Positions 44,922-52,024 of a DNA stretch of 64,000 bases are shown here, piece after piece. How positions within the stretch are numbered: position 1 is the first letter of the stretch; the number at the start of each line of letters is the position of its first letter. Origin of the DNA: Pseudomonadota bacterium (GTDB lineage: Bacteria; Pseudomonadota; Gammaproteobacteria; Steroidobacterales; Steroidobacteraceae); the NCBI GenBank assembly GCA_023417315.1, contig JAEZFW010000017.1, positions 62,001 to 126,000 on the forward strand, read 5' to 3'. The position numbers and the translations under genes were made by a program. Below the pieces are notes generated by a model that was not told the origin of the DNA, searched no databases, and was given only the letters and a program-made list of their open reading frames with translations.

Positions 44922-45506
44922 ATGTCCACGAGCCCAGACCCGCTCCCTTCGTGCGACGACACCGTGAGCCAGGCGGCCGCTTCCGAGTGGACGCCTGAGC
45001 AGCAGATCGCGCACATGCTCGGGCTGTGCGAAGCCCAGATGGAATCCGCACTCGCCGAGTCCGACCGCGCCGTCGAAGTGCTCATTCGCGCGTTCACCGG
45101 ACTGTCCGAGAGCACACGCGCATTGAATGGCATCGCCGATGACTTGCCGCCCGAGTTCCGCGACAAAATCAACGCGCGATTGCAGGAGCGCGTCGGAGCG
45201 ATCCATCAGGAGATGTCGCAGGCGGTCGTTGCCTTCCAGTTCTACGACAAGCTCACGCAACGCTTGGGCCACGTGCGCTATAGCCTCACTTCCCTTGCCA
45301 TGTTCGTGTGCAATCGCGCGCAGACGAGCCAACGCGAGCATTGGCAGCGGCTGTTCACGACGCTCCGCCGCCTCTATCGCACCGAAGAGGAACGCGAGCT
45401 GTTCCAGTTAATGGTGCAAGGTGCCTCCGCCGAAGACGCGCGCGCGCAAGCGGAGCAACACGCGCAGCAAGCCGTCAATCAGAGCGGCGAGATCGAGTTG
45501 TTCTGA
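44922..45506 (+). CDS. CheZ-like protein (putative CheY phosphatase)
   Basis: The 194-aa protein is predicted all-helical. It contains AFQFYDKLTQRLGHV, in which D109 and Q113 have the D-x3-Q spacing of the catalytic pair of E. coli CheZ (DLTGQ). It also ends in a short acidic-hydrophobic tail (GEIELF) reminiscent of the CheY-binding C-terminal peptide of CheZ. Overall similarity to classical CheZ is low, so this is inference from the motif, the tail and the coupling to a CheY gene. Confidence 0.6.
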   Translation: MSTSPDPLPSCDDTVSQAAASEWTPEQQIAHMLGLCEAQMESALAESDRAVEVLIRAFTGLSESTRALNGIADDLPPEFRDKINARLQERVGAIHQEMSQAVVAFQFYDKLTQRLGHVRYSLTSLAMFVCNRAQTSQREHWQRLFTTLRRLYRTEEERELFQLMVQGASAEDARAQAEQHAQQAVNQSGEIELF

Positions 45507-45510
45507 CTTG

Positions 45511-45638
45511 AAGCGGTTACGGTCAGCGGTTAGTCAAGGCACGAGCGCGCCTTGGAACTCGCCGTGGGGCACGCAGCAATTTGGTGAATCCGGCAAAGGG
45601 TGAGCCAGTGTTCCTGACTAACCGCTGACCGCTGGTTC
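45511..45638. repeat. Tandem-word fold-back element, GCGGTTA-type word (after CheZ-like gene)
   Basis: The left arm (45511-45539) reads GCGGTTAC-GGTCA-GCGGTTA-GTCA and the right arm (45612-45638) opens CCTGAC and carries TAACCGC and TGACCGC. About 20 inner positions pair perfectly. The loop begins with a GGC...GCC stem. The remainder of the 375-base gap up to 45881 shows no gene or repeat that I can name and should hold the promoter of the next small gene. Confidence 0.82.
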
Positions 45639-45881
45639 TCCCCGACAGCGCAGGACACCAAATCTGCTTGTAATCCGGGAAAAACACGATGCGTTGCGAG
45701 CTGAGACCTGCGTCGCGAACCATCTACGAGTGCGATTGTCTCGAGCTGGCGCTGTGACCTGTCGCACAGAGCGGACAATCAAAAGGAATATCGTGCGAAC
45801 CGTGTTCTGGTCTATCGCGCGAGCGAGCTTACATCGACGCGCATCCACGGCAGCTCGTGCGCCGAGGGGAGGAGATGCATT

Positions 45882-46100
45882 ATGGCAATTGAATCGCGAA
45901 CGATTGTAGGTGGGGCCGCCGCATTCGCACTGGTGGGTGCGGTGTTGTGGGGATCGACGGTATTGCTCACGTCACAGCCGGCTGCGCAAGCGAGCCGTGG
46001 GACGGTTGAGATCTCGTCGGTCGATGAGAAAGCGTGGATGGTCGAGGTCCAGGATGTGGGCCCGGTCGTCAAAGAAAATCGAACTGCCGCGAATCGCTAA
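45882..46100 (+). CDS. Small single-pass membrane protein, unknown
   Basis: The 72-aa product has one membrane helix (about residues 8-30) and a short extracytoplasmic tail with VEISSVDEKAWMVEVQD. It has a strong ribosome-binding site (GAGGGGAGGAG, seven bases before the ATG), and a good intrinsic terminator follows at 46123-46166. These favour a real, independently expressed gene. I do not recognise a family. Confidence 0.6.
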   Translation: MAIESRTIVGGAAAFALVGAVLWGSTVLLTSQPAAQASRGTVEISSVDEKAWMVEVQDVGPVVKENRTAANR

Positions 46101-46122
46101 AACGGTTTCGCGCCCAACCCTA

Positions 46123-46166
46123 CCGCGGAGATTCTCCCTGGCCGGAGACTCCGCGGTTTGTTTTTT
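46123..46166 (+). terminator. Intrinsic terminator
   Basis: An 8-bp perfect GC-rich stem (CCGCGGAG at 46123-46130 with CTCCGCGG at 46149-46156) is followed by TTTGTTTTTT. It ends the small membrane-protein gene and sits 34 bases before the end of the converging carbonic anhydrase gene. Confidence 0.8.
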
Positions 46167-46200
46167 GTGCTCCGCCTTTCGTGCCCGTCACGCGTCATTC

Positions 46201-46848
46201 CTACCAGCCAAGCTGCTTCTTTCTCTCCTGCACGTCCTCCGGACTGTCAAACGTGTCCGCCAAGCTACGCAAGATGCCGTTGTCCAATCCATAGATCAGG
46301 CTGTGCACCGACACCGGCTGGCCGCGATGCCATGCGTCTTGCATCAACGTGGTTTCCGCAACGTTGATCGCCTGAGAGAGCACATTGAGCTCACACAGTC
46401 GAATCAGGCGCGCTTCGTCATCCTGCAACGCTGCTAACTCGTCACGATTGCGATTGCGCACGTCCTGCACGTGACGCAACCAATTGTCGATCAACCCCAG
46501 TTTGAAATCGTGCAGTGCTGCGCGCACGCCGCCGCAACCGTAATGACCGCAGACGATGACGTGCCGGATCTTCAGTACATCGAGCGCGAACTGCAGGACG
46601 GACAAGCAGTTCAGATCGCTGTGGACGACGACGTTCGCGACATTACGATGGACGAAGATCTCGCCAGGCATCAAGCCCAGGATCTGATTCGCGGGTACGC
46701 GACTGTCTGAACAACCGATCCACAGAAAGCGAGGAGCTTGCTGTTGCGCAAGGCGCGAGAAGAACTCCGGATCGGCACGTCGCATGCTGTCGGCCCATGC
46801 GCGATTGCGATCGAGCAATGTATCCAGGTTCGAATCTTCCGGGATCAT
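46201..46848 (-). CDS. can: Beta-class carbonic anhydrase
   Basis: This zinc enzyme interconverts CO2 and bicarbonate in the cytosol. The 215-aa product has zinc ligands C46, H102 and C105 (CSDSR and HYGCGG) and the D48/R50 dyad, and is close in length to E. coli Can (220). It is divergent from phhA across about 200 bases containing a tandem-word element. Confidence 0.96.
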   Translation of the reverse strand: MIPEDSNLDTLLDRNRAWADSMRRADPEFFSRLAQQQAPRFLWIGCSDSRVPANQILGLMPGEIFVHRNVANVVVHSDLNCLSVLQFALDVLKIRHVIVCGHYGCGGVRAALHDFKLGLIDNWLRHVQDVRNRNRDELAALQDDEARLIRLCELNVLSQAINVAETTLMQDAWHRGQPVSVHSLIYGLDNGILRSLADTFDSPEDVQERKKQLGW

Positions 46849-46877
46849 CCTGTTCTATACCTCTGTGCCGCTTTACG

Positions 46878-46985
46878 GTGTAGACGTGCAGGCGTGTAGG
46901 CGTGCGGACGTCAAAAACTGAGCGCCGATGCCGAATCGAACCGACCCTCTGACGTCCACACGTCTACACGCGTGTACGTGCATAG
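46878..46985. repeat. Tandem-word fold-back element, 8-nt word (can/phhA divergent gap)
   Basis: The left arm is GTGTAGAC, GTGCAGGC, GTGTAGGC, GTGCGGAC, then GTCA (46878-46913). The right arm (46948-46985) opens CTGAC and carries GTCCACAC, GTCTACAC. About 20 of 22 inner positions pair. This copy lies between divergent genes, upstream of both, so it cannot be a terminator for either. Confidence 0.83.
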
Positions 46986-47019
46986 CCACTCATCTGTATA
47001 CATGCAAGTCTACTCATCG

Positions 47020-47036
47020 CGCGCGAATTTCGCGCG
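47020..47036. promoter_or_regulatory. 17-bp palindrome upstream of phhA
   Basis: CGCGCGAA-T-TTCGCGCG is a perfect 8-bp inverted repeat with a one-base centre, ending 16 bases before the phhA start. It could be an operator or a leader hairpin that masks the weak ribosome-binding site. No known PhhR or sigma-54 signature is seen. Confidence 0.4.
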
Positions 47037-47052
47037 GTGTATCTTCGTTCGC

Positions 47053-47907
47053 ATGACCCAGACACCCGAAGCGCCCACGCAAAATCCGGTGCAGCTGCGC
47101 GGTGACTATTCGCGCGCGGCAGACGATTACACGGTTCCACAGGAGTGGGAACGCTACACCGCCGAGGACCACGAGATCTGGAAGACGCTGTACGCTCGCC
47201 AGATCCGCTTGCTCGAGCACTACGCTGCACCCGAGTTCATCGCCGGTGCAAGAGCGCTCGATGCGCCCCCCGATCGAATACCGCGGATGGAGGACACGAA
47301 CAAAATCCTCCGTGAGGCAACCGGCTGGCAAGTCGTCGCGGTGCCGGGCCTGATCCCGGAGCAAACGTTCTTTTCGCATCTTGCGAGTTGCCGCTTTCCA
47401 GTCACCGTCTGGATCCGGCGATGGGACGAGCTTGACTACTTGGTGGAGCCCGACATCTTCCATGACTTCTTCGGTCACGTGCCGCTGCTGACCAATCCCA
47501 TCTTCGCGCGCTTCATGCAGGCATACGGGGCGGCCGGACCCAAAGCTGTTGCGGCGGGCGGGCTCAAGATGCTCGCACGTCTGTACTGGTACATGGTCGA
47601 GTTCGGCCTGATCAACACGCCCCAAGGACTGCGCGTCTACGGCTCAGGCATCCTCTCCTCGAAAGGCGAGACCGTGTACAGCGTGGAAAGCACGAAGCCG
47701 CATCGCATCGCATTCGATCTCGAGCGCGTGATGCGTACCGATTACTTGATCGATGACTTCCAGAAAACATACTTCGTCATCGAGCGGTTCGAAGATCTGT
47801 TCAACGCCGCGTACGACACGGACTTTGCTCCCATTTACGCAAAGTATCGGGATCAACCCGGCATTCCCCCCGAGAGCGTCCTGCCCGCCGATCGCCTGAT
47901 CACCTGA
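47053..47907 (+). CDS. phhA: Phenylalanine-4-hydroxylase (PhhA)
   Basis: PhhA is a pterin- and iron-dependent hydroxylase that converts phenylalanine to tyrosine. The 284-aa product has the iron ligands H137, H142 (HDFFGH) and E183, matching the two-histidine, one-glutamate facial triad. It lacks the regulatory domain of animal enzymes. I use the ATG at 47053; the frame is open 81 bases further upstream, but that part is the tail of a repeat element. No pterin dehydratase gene is adjacent. Confidence 0.95.
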   Translation: MTQTPEAPTQNPVQLRGDYSRAADDYTVPQEWERYTAEDHEIWKTLYARQIRLLEHYAAPEFIAGARALDAPPDRIPRMEDTNKILREATGWQVVAVPGLIPEQTFFSHLASCRFPVTVWIRRWDELDYLVEPDIFHDFFGHVPLLTNPIFARFMQAYGAAGPKAVAAGGLKMLARLYWYMVEFGLINTPQGLRVYGSGILSSKGETVYSVESTKPHRIAFDLERVMRTDYLIDDFQKTYFVIERFEDLFNAAYDTDFAPIYAKYRDQPGIPPESVLPADRLIT

Positions 47908-48025
47908 CGGCCTGATCGACTGTTCATCTGCGATTTTTCGTCCTTCCCTCATTCCGGAGAACCGAACGGTCTCAGGAGGGTACTCAGCAAATTGATCCCT
48001 AGAACGCTGACAGGAGGGCTGGGCC

Positions 48026-48586
48026 ATGAACACGAAGATCGGATCAGTTCTTGTTGCAGTCGCGTGCCTCGTCGCGGCTAACGCTTCAGGCGCAGACAAG
48101 GGTTCAGACGACGGCAAGCGCGAATCTCGATTCGCCGCCAAGCTCAAGCCGACCAACGAAGTTCCTGCGCTGTCCTCGGAGGCGAGCGGTTCATTCAAGT
48201 TGATCGTGAATGAGGCCAATCAGACCCTTTCGTTCGAGCTCAGGTACGAGGATCTGGAGGGGCCTACGACGGCAGCGCACATCCACGTCGGTCAGAAAGA
48301 CGTGAACGGGATGATCAGCGTCTTTCTTTGCGGCACCGCTCCGGAAGGGTTCCCTGCGGTTGACCCATGTCCGCCCGCTCCGGCGACCGTCACCGGCATC
48401 ATCACGCCCGCGAACATCATCGGCCCTGCTGCCCAAGGCATTGAAGCAAGCACGATGGATTCGCACGAGTTCGACGAGCTGGTGAAGCTGATCCGCAAGG
48501 GCGTGACTTACGCGAATGTTCATAGCGCTCGCTTTCCCGGCGGCGAGATTCGCGGACAAATCCTGAGCGCAGACAAGCGCCGCTAG
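48026..48586 (+). CDS. CHRD-domain secreted protein
   Basis: The 186-aa product has a signal peptide (about residues 1-23, ending ASG) and a CHRD domain, shown by the opening KLKPTNEVPALSSEASG, TTAAHIHVG and the closing ARFPGGEIRGQI. CHRD domains occur in chordin and in many bacterial exported proteins of unknown role. The ribosome-binding site ACAGGAGGG is strong. The gene starts a tightly packed five-gene run ending with an S8 protease. Confidence 0.88.
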   Translation: MNTKIGSVLVAVACLVAANASGADKGSDDGKRESRFAAKLKPTNEVPALSSEASGSFKLIVNEANQTLSFELRYEDLEGPTTAAHIHVGQKDVNGMISVFLCGTAPEGFPAVDPCPPAPATVTGIITPANIIGPAAQGIEASTMDSHEFDELVKLIRKGVTYANVHSARFPGGEIRGQILSADKRR

Positions 48587-49330
48587 ATGTGCGACTTCAT
48601 ACGCGGCGGGCGATTGCAGCGAGCGCATGCTAGCGCGGCGCTGTCGCTGGCCGCCTTGCTGTTGCACGCGCCGCTCGCACATGCAAGCGATCAGTGGGGT
48701 GGCTCGATCGCCGCGGTCAGCGACTATGTCTCGCGAGGACTGTCGCAGACCCGCGGCGATCCTGCCTTTCAACTGGGCAGCTATCGAACGATCGGGAGCC
48801 TGTGGTCAATCGGCGGCGCGATCTCATCGGTAGATCTCGGCGATTGGATCGATGCCTCGTACGAGTTAAGCGCGAATCTGACGCGCACGTGGCTGCTTGG
48901 CGAGCAATGGACGGTGCAAGCCGGCTACACACGTTATGTCTATCCTGGCGAGCGCGGCGACTACGACTATGGCGAGTGGACCGCAGCGCTGAGCTTTCGC
49001 AACTGGATTACGGCGACAGCCGCATTCTTCCCCGACACCTCCATCTATAGCCGCGGCGTGACGGCGTGGCGCGAAGATGCTGTATCGCTCGACCTTGCGC
49101 TGCTGCAACCGCTGAGCGAGCGTTGGTCGTTGCTCGCGGGCGTCGGGTACTACGAGCTGCCGGACCCATTCGCTGCGGGTTACTGGTTCTGGAGCACCGG
49201 CTTCGCCTTTTCCTGGAACGCCCTGCAACTCGACATCGTGCACATCGAAACCGATTCGACCGCCCTGCGCCTCTTCGGGCGGGATCGAGCTGGAAGTCGA
49301 TGGAGCGCAGCTCTCATGTGGAAGTTCTAA
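48587..49330 (+). CDS. TorF-family (Gcw_chp) putative outer-membrane protein
   Basis: The 247-aa product has a signal peptide (cleavage near AHAS, residues about 30-34) and alternating beta strands with a C-terminal phenylalanine (ALMWKF), typical of an outer-membrane beta barrel. The segment IAAVSDYVSRGLSQTRGDPAFQ is the hallmark of the TorF/Gcw_chp family (shown here only in part: SDYVSRGLSQT). The ATG directly follows the stop of the CHRD gene, and the ECF sigma gene follows 12 bases later. Confidence 0.85.
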   Translation: MCDFIRGGRLQRAHASAALSLAALLLHAPLAHASDQWGGSIAAVSDYVSRGLSQTRGDPAFQLGSYRTIGSLWSIGGAISSVDLGDWIDASYELSANLTRTWLLGEQWTVQAGYTRYVYPGERGDYDYGEWTAALSFRNWITATAAFFPDTSIYSRGVTAWREDAVSLDLALLQPLSERWSLLAGVGYYELPDPFAAGYWFWSTGFAFSWNALQLDIVHIETDSTALRLFGRDRAGSRWSAALMWKF

Positions 49331-49342
49331 GCGGTTCAATCC

Positions 49343-49915
49343 ATGGTTAGCCTTCCACCATCGACCGTTCCAGCTGCCAGCGGCAATGAGCGCGAGCTCG
49401 AACTGCTGCGCCTCGTAGTCGGCCGCGATCGTGCCGCGTTCAAAGAGCTCTATCTCATCTATCACCGGCGACTCGCGCGCTTTCTGATGCGCATGACGTC
49501 GCACCACGAGCTGATCGAGGAAATCATCAATGACACATTGTGGACCGTGTGGCTCAAGGCCGGCGACTTTCGGGGAGCCTCGCGCGTCTCGACTTGGATC
49601 GTGGGCATCGCTTACCGGCGCGCACTGAAGACCTTACGCCGTGCGAACGTGCCTACGACACGAGCGGATGACGAGCTGCCCGCAATCGATGTGCATAGTG
49701 CGGATGAGGAACGGCAGTGGATCGATCAAGCGCTCGCAGAGCTGCCGTTCGAGCAACGCAGCGTCCTCGAGCTGACCTACCTGCTTGGGCATTCATGTGA
49801 GGAGGTCGCGGACATCATGAAATGTCCCGTCAATACAGTGAAGACGCGCATGTTCCACGCGCGCGAAAAGCTTCGTCGTTCGCTGCCGCGACTCGCTGGA
49901 GTCGAAGAACGATGA
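49343..49915 (+). CDS. ECF-type sigma-70 factor
   Basis: The 190-aa protein has sigma region 2 (ELYLIYHRRLARFLMRMTS, then TLWTVWLKAGDF) and region 4 (LPFEQRSVLELTYLLGHSCEE with VNTVKTRMFHAREKLRR). It is preceded by about 25 extra residues. The stop overlaps the start of an anti-sigma gene (ATGA), which is the usual ECF arrangement. Its target promoter is unknown; autoregulation of the five-gene run is likely by analogy. Confidence 0.94.
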   Translation: MVSLPPSTVPAASGNERELELLRLVVGRDRAAFKELYLIYHRRLARFLMRMTSHHELIEEIINDTLWTVWLKAGDFRGASRVSTWIVGIAYRRALKTLRRANVPTTRADDELPAIDVHSADEERQWIDQALAELPFEQRSVLELTYLLGHSCEEVADIMKCPVNTVKTRMFHAREKLRRSLPRLAGVEER

Positions 49916-50616
49916 GCCTTTTTAGCAGCACACACGATCAGCACCGCGAGTGCTGGGATTTGCTGCCGTGGGTAGCCAACGAGCGCATCGCATCGCATGA
50001 ATGGAAGCGCATTGAGGCACACTTGAGTACGTGCGATGCCTGTCAGAAAGAGCTGGCAGCACAGCGCGCCCTGCGCGAGCTTATTCGCGCCGACGAAGCG
50101 ATCGTGATCGCGCCTCAGTCATCGTTTCAGAAGCTGCTACATCGGATCGATGGCGAAGAGATCGACGCGTCAGTGCGCTCGCCAGTTGCCGGGCCCGCTT
50201 CATCCGGGCGCGAGCAAACGCAGTCTCGGCCGCGACGTGCCACACGGTGGCTCGCTATAGCCGCAGGCATTCAGGCCCTCGCGATCGGCGTCCTGCTCGC
50301 AATGCTGGCCGCTCAGCATCAGTCGTTACTGACCGCACCGCGCTTCGCCACCTTGACGGCACCGGCGAGTGCCCCGGCGGGCCCGGTCATTCGAGTGGTC
50401 TTCCAAGACGATGTGACGATCGGCGAGCTCAATCAGATCGTGCGCGCATTAGGTGCCCATATCGTCGCCGGCCCAAACAGCGCTGGCGTCTATACGTTGC
50501 AGCTTGCGGGCGAGCAACGGACGAGCGCTGAATTGGAGCAGGTCGCCGCCCAATTGCGACGCGATGAGCGCGTCATGTTCTCCGAACCTGCCGTTGCGGA
50601 GATTACTGCGCGATGA
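49912..50616 (+). CDS. Anti-sigma factor with zf-HC2 domain and S8-prodomain-like periplasmic domain
   Basis: The 234-aa protein has a cytoplasmic zinc-binding anti-sigma domain (HLSTCDAC: H37, C41, C44), one membrane helix (about residues 113-134) and a periplasmic domain. Residues about 159-228 (IRVVFQDDVTIGELNQIV to ERVMFSEP) resemble the N-terminal prodomain/inhibitor fold of S8 proteases: a beta strand, V-T--E helix, ALGAHIV strand, VYTL strand, and a closing V-F-EP. The next gene, overlapping by four bases, encodes an S8 protease. A binding partnership between the two is inference. Confidence 0.85.
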   Translation: MSLFSSTHDQHRECWDLLPWVANERIASHEWKRIEAHLSTCDACQKELAAQRALRELIRADEAIVIAPQSSFQKLLHRIDGEEIDASVRSPVAGPASSGREQTQSRPRRATRWLAIAAGIQALAIGVLLAMLAAQHQSLLTAPRFATLTAPASAPAGPVIRVVFQDDVTIGELNQIVRALGAHIVAGPNSAGVYTLQLAGEQRTSAELEQVAAQLRRDERVMFSEPAVAEITAR

Positions 50617-51878
50617 GGCACCTCATACCCCTCACGCTCGCCATTATCGTGAGCACTCTGCTGGCAGGCTGCGCGGCTGTGCCGCCCGCACCCGCACCGG
50701 TGCAGTGGTCGGATGACGTCGATCACGAACGTTTGATCGTCGTCACGATCCGTAACGAGCGTCCGACGCTCGTACCGCGCGCAGGCTCCACCACGCGCAG
50801 CTACAGCGGAAGAAGCGCATATGCGGCCGCACCGGCGACACTCGCGCAATCGCGCTCGATCGCGACCACTTACAAACTGCGCGAAGTGAGCGGCTGGCCG
50901 ATCGGGCTCCTGGGCGTGCATTGTCTCGTCTATGAGCTTGCTCCAGGCTCGGATCGAGAAGCGATGCTCGAGCGCTTGCGCCGCGATCGCCGCGTCGAAT
51001 CCGCGCAGCCGCTGAACTCGTTCAGGACGTTGACAGGCACGCAAGCGGATCCTTATCGCAAGCTGCAACGCAATCTCGATCTCATGAACGTGAGCCGCGC
51101 CCATCGATGGTCGCGCGGCGAAGGCGTGCGCATCGGCATCATCGACACGGGAGTCGACGTGCAACACCCAGAGCTCGAAGGAAAGATCGCGACCTATCGC
51201 GACTTCGTCGCCGCTTCGCGCGCGCCTTCTCCGGACGCGCACGGTACAGCGGTTGCAGGCTTGATCGTAGCTGGCGACCGCAACGCCCTCGGAATCGTGG
51301 GCATCGCACCCGCCTCACGACTGTACGCGTTGCGCGCATGTTGGCCTGAACCCAATAATGGATTCGGCGCACGCTGCAACACCTTGACTCTGGCGAAAGC
51401 GTTGATTGCAGCGCTCGACGCGAAGGTGAACGTGATCAACTTGAGCCTAGGTGGACCGGCAGACCCGCTGCTTGCACGCATCGTCCAAACGGGGCTCGAA
51501 CGCGGCGTGGTGTTCGTCGGTGCCGCCCCAAGCATCACCCAAGATCGGTTTCCCACTTCCATCGAGGGCGTGATTGCAGTCGACGCGCTAGGCCGAACAC
51601 ACACCGCCGATGCGCTCGTGTTCGCGCCTGGAACGGACGTGCTGACTCTAGCGCCGAACGGCTCTTACGACTTTCTGTCTGGCAGCTCGCTCGCGGCGGC
51701 CAGCATCAGCGCTGGGATCGCATTGATACTCGCCCGCCAACCAAACCTTACGAGCGAGCAGATCAAAGCGCTGCTGACGCTCTCTGCCAGGGGTCGTTCC
51801 GACGAGGCGCACTCGGCGCGCAGCGTCGATCTATGCGCCGCGATCGCGAGCTTGGTCAACCGAGGCTCGTGTGACTGA
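50613..51878 (+). CDS. S8 (subtilisin-like) serine protease, lipoprotein
   Basis: The 421-aa product has a lipoprotein signal peptide with lipobox LAGC (C20), a prodomain-like region (about residues 38-140) and an S8 catalytic domain. The triad is D178 (IIDTGVD), H210 (DAHGTAVAG) and S359 (SGSSLAAAS). Two features are odd: the usual proline after GTSMAA is alanine, and the region that should carry the oxyanion-hole asparagine reads FVGAAPSITQDR with no asparagine. The enzyme may be slow, specialised or a pseudo-protease. Confidence 0.88.
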   Translation: MRHLIPLTLAIIVSTLLAGCAAVPPAPAPVQWSDDVDHERLIVVTIRNERPTLVPRAGSTTRSYSGRSAYAAAPATLAQSRSIATTYKLREVSGWPIGLLGVHCLVYELAPGSDREAMLERLRRDRRVESAQPLNSFRTLTGTQADPYRKLQRNLDLMNVSRAHRWSRGEGVRIGIIDTGVDVQHPELEGKIATYRDFVAASRAPSPDAHGTAVAGLIVAGDRNALGIVGIAPASRLYALRACWPEPNNGFGARCNTLTLAKALIAALDAKVNVINLSLGGPADPLLARIVQTGLERGVVFVGAAPSITQDRFPTSIEGVIAVDALGRTHTADALVFAPGTDVLTLAPNGSYDFLSGSSLAAASISAGIALILARQPNLTSEQIKALLTLSARGRSDEAHSARSVDLCAAIASLVNRGSCD

Positions 51879-51886
51879 GCAAAGAC

Positions 51887-52012
51887 GCGGTTAGCGGTTA
51901 GCGGCTAGTCAGAGGCGCTCTTGCGCCCTGATGATGTGCGATTACTCTCGTAACCAGAAGAGTGGAGCCAAATGAGTCCTCTGACTGACTCTGATTAACC
52001 GCTAACCGCTTC
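51887..52012. repeat. Tandem-word fold-back element, 7-nt word (S8 protease/iorB gap)
   Basis: The left arm is GCGGTTA twice, GCGGCTA, then GTCAGAGG (51887-51915). The right arm (51978-52012) opens CCTCTGAC and carries TAACCGC twice. The loop begins with GGCGC-TCTT-GCGCC. The element lies between converging genes. Same word as at 7149 and 45511. Confidence 0.88.
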
Positions 52013-52024
52013 TCGTCCCACACC

